Assembly (NCBI RefSeq): GCF_016481275.1
Contig: NZ_JAEMNW010000014.1
Coordinates: forward strand, 1 to 64,000
DNA from: Antrihabitans auranticaus
GTDB lineage: Bacteria; Actinomycetota; Actinomycetes; Mycobacteriales; Mycobacteriaceae
Direction of reading: 5' to 3'
Length of the DNA: 64,000 bases
The translations under genes and the position numbers were made by a program. Shown here in pieces: positions 9,987 to 19,071 of this stretch (the stretch's first letter is position 1; the number at the start of each line of letters is the position of its first letter). Under the pieces are notes generated by a model. It was not told where the DNA came from. It saw only the letters and a list, made by a program, of their open reading frames with translations, and made no database searches.

Positions 9987-10439
9987 ATGCCAAAGTTCAC
10001 TCAGACGCGCAGCACCGTCGTCAACGCCGATTCGGCAGCAGTTCACGCTCTGCTCAACGACTTCCACCACTGGAGTGCATGGTCGCCGTGGGAGAAGAAG
10101 GACCCGGAGCTGAAGCGCACTTTCACGGGTGCCGAGCAGGGCACCGGCGCGAAATACGCGTGGGAGGGCAACAAGCAGGTCGGCACCGGCCGCATGGAGA
10201 TCACCGGCTCGACGCCGCAGCGTGTCGACATCGACCTGGAGTTCATCAAGCCGTTCAAGGCCTCCAACAAGACGATCTTCGAACTGACCCCGGCGCCCAG
10301 CGGCACCAAGCTCGACTGGACCATGACCGGCGAGCGCAACTTCCTGTGGAACCTCATGGGAAAGCTCTTCTTCGACAAGGCGATCGCCAAGGACTTCGAC
10401 GAGGGCCTGGCATCGATCAAGACGCTCGCCGAGAACTGA
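9987..10439 (+). CDS. SRPBCC-family (polyketide cyclase/START-like) protein
   Basis: 150 residues, ATG at 9987. It begins with a beta strand (TQTRSTVVNADSAAVHALLN) followed by FHHWSAWSPWE, the usual SRPBCC start, and ends in a long C-terminal helix (KAIAKDFDEGLASIKTLAEN). These proteins bind hydrophobic ligands in a helix-grip cavity; no enzyme activity is predicted. Divergent from the DUF6285 gene, 60 bp away. Ligand unknown. Confidence 0.82.
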   Translation: MPKFTQTRSTVVNADSAAVHALLNDFHHWSAWSPWEKKDPELKRTFTGAEQGTGAKYAWEGNKQVGTGRMEITGSTPQRVDIDLEFIKPFKASNKTIFELTPAPSGTKLDWTMTGERNFLWNLMGKLFFDKAIAKDFDEGLASIKTLAEN

Positions 10440-10456
10440 CAGAACGAACCGGCGCC

Positions 10457-10487
10457 CCGGTCAGCAGCTTCAGCGTGCGCTGACCGG
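10457..10487. terminator. Possible hairpin at convergent gene ends
   Basis: CCGGTCAGC (10457-10465) and GCTGACCGG (10479-10487) are exact inverted repeats around a 13-base loop, between the SRPBCC stop and the end of the tocopherol-cyclase-like gene. There is no T run, so a role in termination is weakly supported. Confidence 0.3.
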
Positions 10488-11504
10488 CCCGGCGTCTGCG
10501 TCGTCGGCACTTCCGCCGCGGCGTAGGACCTCGGCCCGGGCCCGTTCGATGCCGCCATGCTCGAGGCCGGCCAGCTCCGATTCCCCGCTCCACACGAGCT
10601 TTCCGCGCCGTCGGACCTCGACTGCCAGACGGCCACCCAGATGCTCGATCGCACCGGCGATATTGCGGCGCTCGCGCGGTAGCGGCACGGGCAACACGTG
10701 GGCGTCACCCAACGGCGCACTTCCCTCGACCGTCACAGTCAGCGTTCCGCGGCGCCCGCGCAGCGACCACGTCTCGTCGCCGACGTCGGCGCTCACGGGC
10801 GAAACACCCGGATTTCCGAGCCGGATCAGCTTCCCTCCAGGCAACCGCACGACCAGTGCCGTCACCTCCGTGCGCAAGGGACCGGCGCTGACTTCACCAC
10901 CCGCAAACGCGACGCAGGCGTCAGGTTCAGCGAAACCCTGCGCCTGGCCCCACCACCACGAATCGGGGAATCCGCCTTTGCCCCAGTTCTTTTCGCCGTA
11001 CACCTGCGCGCCGTCCAGGCTCCACGATTCGCCACCGAGCTGCGCGGTGCCCTCGACCTTCCCGCCGAGCAGCCACGGGTGCCAGTACTGATTGAGCGCA
11101 GGGACGGACTGAAAGACGCTCGACCCGCCGAAAGACCGACGTGGCCACTCGATCCGGTCCGAGATTCGCACGTCGAGCAAAGCGTCGGGTCCGAGGTCGA
11201 CCTGCAGTCGGTCCGCCGAACCGCGGAAGGCCGACCCCGCCGCGGCGCCGAGGGCGTCGCCGACGGCCGAACCTTCCGGATGCACCATCGTCCGCAGAAA
11301 TCCGGCCGGATAGGACCCAAGCCCGAGCGTCGACCACGGTCCCGTGTCCGACCGATTGACCCCGATGAGCGCGATCACGGACCGACCCGACTCGGGCTGG
11401 CTGAACCGCCAGAAGTAGCCCTCCATCGCAACGCCGTGGGCGCGCCGGGGATCACCGAACGGCAGGTCCGCGCCAGTAGCGCGATATCGATCGAGCAGGC
11501 CCAT
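10470..11504 (-). CDS. Tocopherol-cyclase-like / CrtC-like beta-barrel protein
   Basis: 344 residues from ATG 11504. The key feature is YGEKNWGKGGFPDSWWWGQA, close to the EKNWG...P..W.W motif of tocopherol cyclases. GYFWRFSQPESGRSVIAL near the N-terminus also fits the family. Plant members close the chromanol ring of tocopherol; bacterial homologues are mostly uncharacterised and may act on isoprenoid lipids or simply bind them. No signal peptide. Stop at 10470; neighbours do not indicate a pathway. Confidence 0.75.
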   Translation of the reverse strand: MGLLDRYRATGADLPFGDPRRAHGVAMEGYFWRFSQPESGRSVIALIGVNRSDTGPWSTLGLGSYPAGFLRTMVHPEGSAVGDALGAAAGSAFRGSADRLQVDLGPDALLDVRISDRIEWPRRSFGGSSVFQSVPALNQYWHPWLLGGKVEGTAQLGGESWSLDGAQVYGEKNWGKGGFPDSWWWGQAQGFAEPDACVAFAGGEVSAGPLRTEVTALVVRLPGGKLIRLGNPGVSPVSADVGDETWSLRGRRGTLTVTVEGSAPLGDAHVLPVPLPRERRNIAGAIEHLGGRLAVEVRRRGKLVWSGESELAGLEHGGIERARAEVLRRGGSADDADAGPVSAR

Positions 11505-11517
11505 CTGTCAACCGTAC

Positions 11518-12483
11518 CTATGCGAAGAACTCGACGAAGTGCACGATGACTCGTTCGGGCAGTTCTTCCTGGATGTAGTGACCGCACTGCATGGGGTCCC
11601 ATGCCTCGACGTTGCTCGCGTATCGGCGCCAGATGTCGAGAAACTCGCGCGATCTTTCGGGTGGGTGGCCGCGAGCACCCCACAGCAGAAGGGTCGGTAT
11701 CGTCAGCTTCGTCGCCGCATCTGCGGTGTCCATGACGAAATCACTCGTTGCGGTCGCTCGATAGTCCCGGCACGAACCCGTGATCGTCTTCGTCGTGTAA
11801 CACCGCACGTACTCGGCGAGCGCCCCTTCGGTCAGGAAGCCCAGCCCGGTCCCGCCTCTGATCGTCATGCGAGAGCGAAGAAAGTACTCCGGCGGCACGG
11901 CGCCGATGAGCGTTTCGGGGAACGGCTCGGGCTGGGCCATGAACGCCCAGTGCCAGGTCCCGATCACCCATTCCTTGGTGATGTGGGTCCATACGTAGTG
12001 GTTCGGGACGATGTCCATCAGGCAGACCTTGAGCACTCGCTCGGGATGATCGATGCATAGGCGGTGAACTGTTCGGGCGCCCCGATCGTGGCCCGCGACA
12101 AAGAACTTCGAGTACCCGAGCTGATCCATGACATCGAGCAGATCCTGAGCCATCGCGCGGAACGTGAAGTTGGCGTGGTCGAACCCGGGCTCGGGCAGCG
12201 AACTGTCGCCGTAACCCCGCAGGTCCGGCAGGATCACGTGGTACCGCTCGGCAAGTCGCGCAGCAACCTTGTACCAGCAGGTGTGGTTCTGCGGATTGCC
12301 GTGCACGAGTAGCAGAGGCGGCCCGGTTCCGCCGTGCCGAAGGCGGATCGTGGCGCCCGACGTCCGGACATCGACGTGCTCGAAGCCTGGAAAGTGCGCC
12401 GCCACTTCGGGACTACCCCACCGCGCGGGGTCGACCACGTAGTCGTTCGCGGTTGCAACAGCAACGACCGCAAGTCCCGTCAT
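11518..12483 (-). CDS. Alpha/beta-hydrolase, fluoroacetate dehalogenase-like
   Basis: 321 residues from ATG 12483. GHDRGARTVHR carries Asp133 as nucleophile plus Arg134 and Arg137, which bind the substrate carboxylate in fluoroacetate dehalogenases. HWAF (His178, Trp179) matches the halide pocket, CRDYRA the pocket region, and CGHYIQEE the catalytic His. The HGNPQNHTCW oxyanion motif is present. It probably hydrolyses a haloacid or a related small carboxylate or epoxide. The first ~20 residues may be over-called. It ends 13 bp before the tocopherol-cyclase-like gene and is probably co-transcribed with it. Confidence 0.83.
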   Translation of the reverse strand: MTGLAVVAVATANDYVVDPARWGSPEVAAHFPGFEHVDVRTSGATIRLRHGGTGPPLLLVHGNPQNHTCWYKVAARLAERYHVILPDLRGYGDSSLPEPGFDHANFTFRAMAQDLLDVMDQLGYSKFFVAGHDRGARTVHRLCIDHPERVLKVCLMDIVPNHYVWTHITKEWVIGTWHWAFMAQPEPFPETLIGAVPPEYFLRSRMTIRGGTGLGFLTEGALAEYVRCYTTKTITGSCRDYRATATSDFVMDTADAATKLTIPTLLLWGARGHPPERSREFLDIWRRYASNVEAWDPMQCGHYIQEELPERVIVHFVEFFA

Positions 12484-12634
12484 TGATGCAGGCTATCGAG
12501 CGTTGCGCGAGACCGCTTTGTAAACATTGACATTCGAGGCCTTTGTCCCCTTTCCCCGCAGAGATTTTCGGCGCACACTTCCTTGTCCTCGACAGTGCCG
12601 AGTACGTCCCTGCGACGAAGGTGTGGTTCCCGAA

Positions 12635-14104
12635 GTGACAAAAGCGAATGTGATTGACGAACCGGCTGGTGACGCCTCTGTAGAGCAGAGCGGCTACCAC
12701 CAGGAGCTGAAACGCACCCTCGGTTCCTTCCAAGTGTTCGCGGTGTCTTTCGCGTTCATTTCGGTCGCCGTCGGAATCTTCGGCACCTACAACGATGTGC
12801 TGCAGAACTCCGGACCCGTCGGGATTTGGCTGTGGGTCATCGTCGCGGTCGGGCAAACCCTTGTGGCACTGGTGATTGCACAGTTCGCCGCGCGGATCCC
12901 GCTGAGCGGGTCGTCGTATCAGTGGGCGTCCCGGTTGGCGAATCCGAAGATCGGTTGGATGTTCGGTTGGTTGACGTTCTGCTACTTGGCAATCGGTGTC
13001 GTGACCGTCGGCATCGCACTGTCGAAGACGGCGCTCATGCCACTGTTCGGCATGGCACCGGACGAGACGAACGCGCGGTTGCTGACCCTCGCGGTCGTGT
13101 TCATACAAGCGGTTCTTGCCATTGCGTCGACGAAGATCGTCGGGTGGATCACGACTGCCGCCGTGGGACTCGAGCTGGCGATCGTCGTAATTCTCGCGAT
13201 TGCGCTCTTCATCGCAGTCGGGGTGAGCGGTAAGGGCTCGGTCGGCAATCTGACGTCGCGCGGAATCACGGAAGGCGCACCCAACTACTACGCCATCGGC
13301 GGCGGGTTGATGGCAGCGATGATTCTGGGTCTCGCCACACTCGTCGGTTTCGATTCCGCCGCGAATATGGCGGAAGAAGCAAAGAATCCGTTCCGAACAG
13401 TCCCCCGCGCGATCGTTGGATCCGTCCTCGCTGCTGCAGTTCTGGGACTGGTGTTCCTGATCGCATTGACGATCGCTATCAACAACATGGCCCAGATCAG
13501 CGCGAGCGATACACCGGTTGCCGCGATTCTGCGCGATCAGCTGGGTCCGGTCATGGAGCGGACTCTGTTGGTTGCCATAGCGTTTGCCTTCTTCGGTGCC
13601 GGCCTGGTGACGTTGGCAACCTGTTCGCGCATCGTGTTTGCGATGTCGCGTGACGACCGGTTCCCTGCACATCGGCTGATGCGACGAGTCGACCCGCGCA
13701 CGCAGACACCAATTCCGGCGACGATCATGATCGTCATCGTCGGTATCGTGCTTATGGCAGTTCTGCCGGGCAGCGCATTGCTCGAGTTGTTGACGGTCGG
13801 CACCGTGATGGCCTCGTGCCTTTACGGAGGGATAGTCATTCTCTACATTGCTGTTCGAAAGCGGCTCGGCCGTCAAGAGGACGCCTTCGATCTCGGGCGG
13901 TTCGAGATGCCCATCGCCGTCGGTGCGCTCATCTGGTCGGCCGTCGTGCTGTTCGTCGTCATCTCTCCAGCGGAAGCGTTTACCGCCGTGCTGATTTCGA
14001 TCGGCATACTCGTGGTAGGCGCGGCATACCTGACGTGGATGTTCTTCTTCAAACGCGAGGTCCTCGAGACCGAGCCCGGAGAACCCCTCGCCTTCAAGCA
14101 TTGA
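12635..14104 (+). CDS. APC-family amino acid/amine permease
   Basis: About 489 residues from GTG 12635; the frame is open from 12527, but the extra residues are arginine-rich and unlike the family. GAAGG lies at 12617-12621, rather distant. About twelve hydrophobic segments are visible, starting FQVFAVSFAFISVAVGIFG, with the APC consensus SGSSYQWASRLANPKIGW in the first third. It is an inner-membrane secondary transporter, probably of an amino acid or amine. Divergent from the dehalogenase-like gene; followed by a repeat cluster. Confidence 0.88.
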   Translation: MTKANVIDEPAGDASVEQSGYHQELKRTLGSFQVFAVSFAFISVAVGIFGTYNDVLQNSGPVGIWLWVIVAVGQTLVALVIAQFAARIPLSGSSYQWASRLANPKIGWMFGWLTFCYLAIGVVTVGIALSKTALMPLFGMAPDETNARLLTLAVVFIQAVLAIASTKIVGWITTAAVGLELAIVVILAIALFIAVGVSGKGSVGNLTSRGITEGAPNYYAIGGGLMAAMILGLATLVGFDSAANMAEEAKNPFRTVPRAIVGSVLAAAVLGLVFLIALTIAINNMAQISASDTPVAAILRDQLGPVMERTLLVAIAFAFFGAGLVTLATCSRIVFAMSRDDRFPAHRLMRRVDPRTQTPIPATIMIVIVGIVLMAVLPGSALLELLTVGTVMASCLYGGIVILYIAVRKRLGRQEDAFDLGRFEMPIAVGALIWSAVVLFVVISPAEAFTAVLISIGILVVGAAYLTWMFFFKREVLETEPGEPLAFKH

Positions 14105-14130
14105 CGTGTGACCCGTCGTCGCCGGTGCGC

Positions 14131-14622
14131 CAGGTGAGCCCACTCGGCAGCCGGATCGCACGGGATTCAGCGATCCGCAACCGCAACGTCTTCAGCCAAA
14201 CGCACCGACTGCAGACGTTGCGTTTGGCTGAAACGGGCGCGTCACGAGACGCCGAATCGCGACGACCGGGCTACGTGGGCGGCACGCCCCGCGTGCCGCC
14301 GCCAGGAAGGCCCACTCGGCAGCCGGATCGCACGGGATTCAGCGATCCGCAACGTCTTCAGCCAAACACACCGACTGCAGTCGTTGCGCTTGGCTGAAAC
14401 GGGCGCGTCACGAGACGCCGAATCGCGACGAGCGGGCTATGTGGGCGGCACGCCCCGCGTGTCGCCGCCAGGTGAGCCCACTCGGCAGCCGGATCGCACA
14501 GGATTCAGCGATCCACAACCGCAACGTCTTCAGCCAAACACACCGACTGCAGTCGTCGCGTTTGGCTGAAACGGGCGCGTCACGAGACGCCGAATCGCGA
14601 CGACCGGGCTACGTGGGCGGCC
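14131..14622. repeat. Three tandem copies of a ~170-bp element with nested palindromes
   Basis: Copies start at 14131, 14303 and 14469 (spacing 172 and 166; copy 2 lacks six bases) and are nearly identical over their length. Each carries an inverted repeat around TTCAGCCAAAC. In copy 1 the 14-base arms (14191-14204 and 14219-14232) are perfect. In copies 2 and 3 the loop contains the perfect palindrome CGACTGCAGTCG (14372-14383, 14544-14555). The cluster lies between the convergent permease and AraC genes, and copy 3 overlaps the AraC stop. It contains no convincing gene and may act as a terminator or be a mobile repeat. Confidence 0.85.
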
Positions 14623-15631
14623 GCACCAAGTCCTGACACGCCGCCCGAGCCCAAGCCCCCGGCGTGACCCCGGTCCACTTTTTGAACGCCACAACAAATG
14701 CCGGTGCACCGCCGTAGCCAACCCGACTTGCAACATCTTCAACCGTCAGCCCCGCAGCAAGCATCTCCTGGGCCAGCAGAACCGTTGTCTCAGTGACGAT
14801 CTCCCTGAAGCTGGTTTCTTCAGACGCGAGTCGGCGATGCAAAGTCCGCTCACTGAGACCCAACTCTGCTGCAACAGATTCCAGACGCATCGGCCCCGCG
14901 ATCAGCACCTCACGTACCCGGGCGGCGGTGCCAAGCCGTTCCCGTCGGGCACGGAGCAGGTCACTGCACTGCTGCTGCGCGGTCGAAGCGATCAACGGAT
15001 TTGCCTGCGGCAGCGACAAATCCAGCGAAGACAACGATCCGACGATCAGGCTCCGCGGCGCATCGAACACCGGCCGAACGCCGATTGCCTCCTCGTACAA
15101 GTCAGCCCAGGCAGGCTCGGGCACAGCCAACTCCACGCGCAACGGCGGAATGCGTGTCTGTACCAGGTCGTACTGCACTCGCATCGCCGCCGCAGCGTCT
15201 CGTTCGAGCAAGAAGCGTCGAAGCTGCTGCGGCACATGCGAATCATCGATCTCGATATGCAGTTCGGCATCGCGCTCGACGACGCGCACGCGAGAAAAGG
15301 AGAACGTCAGATCGAAGTACCGCAACGCCAGCTCCAGAGCCGCACGCGTCGTCGCACTGGCAAGCAGAGCAAATCCCCAAATACCATGCAGCCCAACATG
15401 GTAACGAGCGCCAGCAATCAGCCCCAGACCAGGAACATTTCCCAGCAGGCCGACCACATTACGAACTAAAGCAAGCTCGCTAGCGGCCGCAATCTCGGCA
15501 GCCGGGTCGGCAAGATCGGCACAAGAAATTCCCGTACCACGCAACACAAGCTCCGCACCCACCCCGTACTCACTCGCCAGGCCGACCATAGCGGCAGCAC
15601 TGGTCGTCGATCGTGGCAAATTCGTCGGCAC
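14609..15631 (-). CDS. AraC-family transcriptional regulator (OruR/ArgR-like N-domain)
   Basis: 340 residues from GTG 15631. The N-terminal ~210 residues match the AraC-like ligand-binding type (LGNVPGLGLIAGARYHVGLHGIWGFAL). The C-terminal HTH contains ESVAAELGLSERTLHRRLAS and VEDVASRVGYGGAPAFVVAFKKWTGVTPGAW, the two helix-turn-helix units. DNA-binding activator or repressor. It is divergent from the DapB-like/HpnE-like operon starting at 15745, its most likely target. The stop falls inside repeat copy 3. Confidence 0.9.
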   Translation of the reverse strand: MPTNLPRSTTSAAAMVGLASEYGVGAELVLRGTGISCADLADPAAEIAAASELALVRNVVGLLGNVPGLGLIAGARYHVGLHGIWGFALLASATTRAALELALRYFDLTFSFSRVRVVERDAELHIEIDDSHVPQQLRRFLLERDAAAAMRVQYDLVQTRIPPLRVELAVPEPAWADLYEEAIGVRPVFDAPRSLIVGSLSSLDLSLPQANPLIASTAQQQCSDLLRARRERLGTAARVREVLIAGPMRLESVAAELGLSERTLHRRLASEETSFREIVTETTVLLAQEMLAAGLTVEDVASRVGYGGAPAFVVAFKKWTGVTPGAWARAACQDLVRPPT

Positions 15632-15744
15632 GCCCTGATCGTCCCACCCCGTGGCGGAAAATCGAAAGAAACTGGCCTGTTTCCCTTACGTCAACGGCCG
15701 GCCAACCGGTCTACTAGAGGTACAAACGAATGGAGGAGACTCTG

Positions 15745-17028
15745 GTGGCACACCCGATCCGGGTAATCGTATGGGGCCCTGGCGATATGGGCGGTCGAGC
15801 ACTCCACACCGCGCTCAACTCCCCCGATTTCGACGTCGTCGGGGTCAAAGTCTTCAGCCCACACAAAGACGGCGTAGACATCGGGACACTGGTCGGCCTC
15901 CCGCCCGTCGGGGTCTCAGCCACGACCTCCAAAGCTGCGATCCTCGCTCTCGACGCCGACTGCGTCATCCACACGCCGACCACTCCGGCGCTGCTACAAG
16001 GCGCCGACAACGACGTCGTCGAACTGCTCGAATCCGGCAAGAACGTGGTTTCCGGTGCGTCCTACCACAACCCGGCGATGCCGACGTGGCTCTCCTCCTC
16101 GCAGCCTGCACTCTCGGTCCTGCGCACCATCGGCGACATGAAGGTCACCGGCGACGTATTCGGCGCCCGCGAACGACAAGCCCTATCAGCGCTGCATTGG
16201 ACGATGAAAGCCGTCGATTCGGCTCGACCGCTCCAGCGACCGTTGGAAGCAGCAGCCAGCGCCGTCATCGACCGCGTCATTCCACGACGCCTCACCGGCG
16301 AGCGACTCCAGTCGGCCTGCCTGAAGGGAGGAGTCTCCCTGCACGGCACCGGTTTACACCCAGGCTTGATGGTCGAGCAGGTGCTCCTCCGCCTCGCGAG
16401 TCTGCTCGACGACGTGCACGAGGTTCGGTTCCTCGAGGTAGGTGATCTGTCAGCCGCGCCTGACGGCATGTGGGGCGGCCTCGCGAGCCTCGGCTTCGGT
16501 ACGGACCTCAGCGCCGTCGACTCCAACCATGCCATCGCGCTCATGCAGCATTTTTATTTCGACGCCGTGCTCGGGAACGTCGCTCATACGCTCTTCGGCG
16601 CGCAAGCGAAAGATGTTCGCGTAGAACGACATGTGTATCCGGTCCCCGCGCGAGTGGAGGTGCGCGCCGGCGGAACAGTGATCCGCCCTGGCACCGTCGG
16701 CGCGATTCACATGACGTACCGGGGCTACCTCGGCGACCGTCTGTTCATGACCAACGAGGAATGCTGGCACGTCGGTGCCGGCAACGCGCACCTGGGACCG
16801 GACCATCCGAACAGCCTGTCCGGCGGGCACTTGATCTCGGTCGACGGACTTCCCGGCCGACTCGAATTCCGTTCCGAACCTGAGGACGGCTCGTTCAAAG
16901 CCGACTGGTCAGCCGTCACCGACATCTCCGTCAACGCAATCCTCGACTCGATACCGGCTGTCTGCGCGGCGCGGCCGGGCGTCGTACTCCCCGATCTCAC
17001 CCCGCGGTACCGGTTGGAGGAAGCGTGA
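15745..17028 (+). CDS. DapB-like NAD(P)-dependent dehydrogenase
   Basis: 427 residues. The GTG at 15745 was chosen over ATG 15730 because GGAGGAG (15732-15738) is placed correctly for it. IRVIVWGPGDMGGRAL is a Rossmann GxGxMG loop, followed by DADCVIHTPTTPAL, as in dihydrodipicolinate reductase-like proteins and 2,4-diaminopentanoate dehydrogenase. GTGLHPGLMVEQ is the probable substrate region. The true reaction is unknown; it is not expected to be the lysine-pathway DapB, which is shorter. First gene of a three-gene operon with overlaps. Confidence 0.8.
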   Translation: MAHPIRVIVWGPGDMGGRALHTALNSPDFDVVGVKVFSPHKDGVDIGTLVGLPPVGVSATTSKAAILALDADCVIHTPTTPALLQGADNDVVELLESGKNVVSGASYHNPAMPTWLSSSQPALSVLRTIGDMKVTGDVFGARERQALSALHWTMKAVDSARPLQRPLEAAASAVIDRVIPRRLTGERLQSACLKGGVSLHGTGLHPGLMVEQVLLRLASLLDDVHEVRFLEVGDLSAAPDGMWGGLASLGFGTDLSAVDSNHAIALMQHFYFDAVLGNVAHTLFGAQAKDVRVERHVYPVPARVEVRAGGTVIRPGTVGAIHMTYRGYLGDRLFMTNEECWHVGAGNAHLGPDHPNSLSGGHLISVDGLPGRLEFRSEPEDGSFKADWSAVTDISVNAILDSIPAVCAARPGVVLPDLTPRYRLEEA

Positions 17029-17723
17029 CAATCTCGGTTTCGATCCACGGCGACGAACGAGTCGGCGCGCTGCTTACCCAAAAAATAAGTCGGCGAAAAG
17101 ATCTCGAACTCAGCGCAGATGGCCGGTGCGTCATCTACATCCCTGGCTCGAGCGACGACGCGACGGACCAGGTCACGTCGTTCCTCAACGCAGGTATCGA
17201 CACGATCTGCACCGCTCCACTCGACGCTTTCACTCGTGCGGATCTCCTCGAAGCATGCAAAGCCGGCGGTTCGACCTTCCACGCGACAGGCGGATTCCAC
17301 ACCGTCCTGGTCACGCGTTTCTCGCGTGCGTTCTCCCGAATCTCACGCAACATACGCCGCGTGGAACTCACCGAGGAAGTCGATGGAATCGATACCTCTT
17401 TCTCGGATAGTGCCCACCAGAACGCATTACGCGTCCTGGGAGAGGCTGTGCCGGAGTCGGACGATGTTCGTTTCGAGTCGATATCGCAAGACATCGCCAC
17501 CGACTCGGCTCTTCTGCGTTATCGGCTGACGACCACAACCGACGACGCCGTCGGCCATGCCACTATCCGCTTCAACTCCGGCTCGGGCGTACATCCGGCG
17601 GACCACCTGACCTGCGTCGGAGTGCTCGACGCGATTCGGCCGGTTCACGAAAGCGCGCCCGGAATCCTCCACAACGAGCTAGGAATCGACTATGTCCAAC
17701 TCGACGACCAACTCTCCCGCTGA
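17025..17723 (+). CDS. Short DapB-like paralogue
   Basis: 232 residues; the GTG overlaps the previous stop as GTGA. It aligns loosely with the gene before it: CVIYIPGSSDDATDQVTSFL corresponds to the cofactor/acid region and GSTFHATGGFHTVLV to the GTGLHPG segment. The N-terminal glycine loop is degenerate (VSIHGDERVGALL), so NAD(P) binding is doubtful. It may be a non-catalytic partner of the full-length protein. Function unknown. Confidence 0.65.
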   Translation: MTISVSIHGDERVGALLTQKISRRKDLELSADGRCVIYIPGSSDDATDQVTSFLNAGIDTICTAPLDAFTRADLLEACKAGGSTFHATGGFHTVLVTRFSRAFSRISRNIRRVELTEEVDGIDTSFSDSAHQNALRVLGEAVPESDDVRFESISQDIATDSALLRYRLTTTTDDAVGHATIRFNSGSGVHPADHLTCVGVLDAIRPVHESAPGILHNELGIDYVQLDDQLSR

Positions 17724-19071
17724 CGTGCGACGGCGCTGCATCGTCATCGGCGGCGGTCTCGCGGGACTGGCGTCGGCGGTGTGGCTCGCCGAGGCAGGCC
17801 AACGCGTGACACTGCTCGAAAGACGCGGCTCCCTCGGCGGACGCACGGTCGCCATGCCGGTTTCGGCGATGGACGACGTACCCGACAACGGCCAGCACGT
17901 CTTCGCGAGCGGCTACGAGCACCTCTTCAGATATCTCGAGAGCGTCGGCACGCGAAACCTCGTCGCCTTCCCCGGACACATGACCGTCCGGGAACCCGGC
18001 GGCAGAACGCGCCGGTCGTCCTTCTCGGGAATCGCCGGCGCCCGAACAGCTTTCGGCGACCTCGCCGGCGTGCCACTGCGCGACCGTCCAGCCACGGCCC
18101 TCGCGCAAGCGCGATTGATCAAGGACGTCCTCCGGCAACCAGCCGACCTCGACACAATCACCGCGGACGAGTGGTTCCGCCGTATCGGACTCCCCGCGTC
18201 GGCGCGAGCATCGCTATGGGACGGCATCGTCATCGGCCTGACCGGCGACAAGACAACAATCACGTCCGCCAAGGTCCCCGCCGACCTCCTGCGCACCGGC
18301 CTTCGGCAAGCCATCCGCCATCGCACACCGATATCCATCGGCTACCCGACCGTCGACCTGGACACCCTCTTCATCGACGGCGCCGAGAAAGTCTTCGCCG
18401 ACCACGGCGTGGAGATCGAGACGCGCTGCGTTGCAAAGACCATCGAGGTAGCGGACGGCAAGGTGGTCGGAGTACGCCTCAACGACGGCACACTGCTCGA
18501 ATCCGACGCCGTCATCTGTGCCGTGCCGGTGTGGAGTCTGGGCGACCTCCTCGTCCAACTTCCCGAGAACGACCGCATCAAGGCCACAGTCGACGCATTG
18601 ACGCCCGTCCCGATCGTCAGCGTCAATCTCTACCTCGATCGCTCGATCGGCATGACCGACTGGGGTGAGATCCTGCTCGGTGGTGAAGGAGTCCTCGAGC
18701 AGGTGTGGGACAGACAGCTCATGCACGGCCGCGACACCGAGCGCGGCTGGCTCTACTCGACGACCGTCTCTGCTGCCTACGAGCTGGTCGAGCAAACGCC
18801 CAACGACATCACCGAGTTGCAAATGGCCACGCTTCGGCAGTACTACCCGGAAGCCGCTGACGCGCAGGTCGTCCACAGCCACGTCGTCAAAATGCCACGT
18901 GCGACGTTCGCGCAACGTCCCGGCACCGCCGGAATCCGTCCCGATCAGCGCACCTCCGTCACAGGCCTGGCACTCGCCGGCGACTGGACCCGAACCGACT
19001 GGACAACGACCATGGAAGGCGCCTGCCAAAGCGCCGCTCGTGCGGTCGATGTCATCCTCGGGCAGGCTTAA
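17692..19071 (+). CDS. HpnE-like FAD-dependent oxidoreductase
   Basis: 459 residues, ATG at 17692, overlapping the previous gene by 32 bp. VIGGGLAGLASAVWLAEAG is the FAD dinucleotide-binding loop. DNGQHVFASGYEHL and LAGDWTRTDWTTTMEGA match the hydroxysqualene dehydroxylase/phytoene-desaturase family. HpnE converts hydroxysqualene to squalene in hopanoid synthesis, but HpnC/HpnD are absent here and the partners are DapB-like, so another substrate is likely. It meets the opposing phosphatase gene with a 4-bp overlap of stops. Confidence 0.82.
   Translation: MSNSTTNSPADVRRRCIVIGGGLAGLASAVWLAEAGQRVTLLERRGSLGGRTVAMPVSAMDDVPDNGQHVFASGYEHLFRYLESVGTRNLVAFPGHMTVREPGGRTRRSSFSGIAGARTAFGDLAGVPLRDRPATALAQARLIKDVLRQPADLDTITADEWFRRIGLPASARASLWDGIVIGLTGDKTTITSAKVPADLLRTGLRQAIRHRTPISIGYPTVDLDTLFIDGAEKVFADHGVEIETRCVAKTIEVADGKVVGVRLNDGTLLESDAVICAVPVWSLGDLLVQLPENDRIKATVDALTPVPIVSVNLYLDRSIGMTDWGEILLGGEGVLEQVWDRQLMHGRDTERGWLYSTTVSAAYELVEQTPNDITELQMATLRQYYPEAADAQVVHSHVVKMPRATFAQRPGTAGIRPDQRTSVTGLALAGDWTRTDWTTTMEGACQSAARAVDVILGQA

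Noticed and set aside
12413-14161. 582-residue minus-strand frame
   Set aside because: It is the antisense shadow of the APC permease and has no domain; the permease has clear membrane segments.
14131-14622. CRISPR array
   Set aside because: Units are ~170 bp with no short direct repeats separated by unique spacers, and no cas genes are near.
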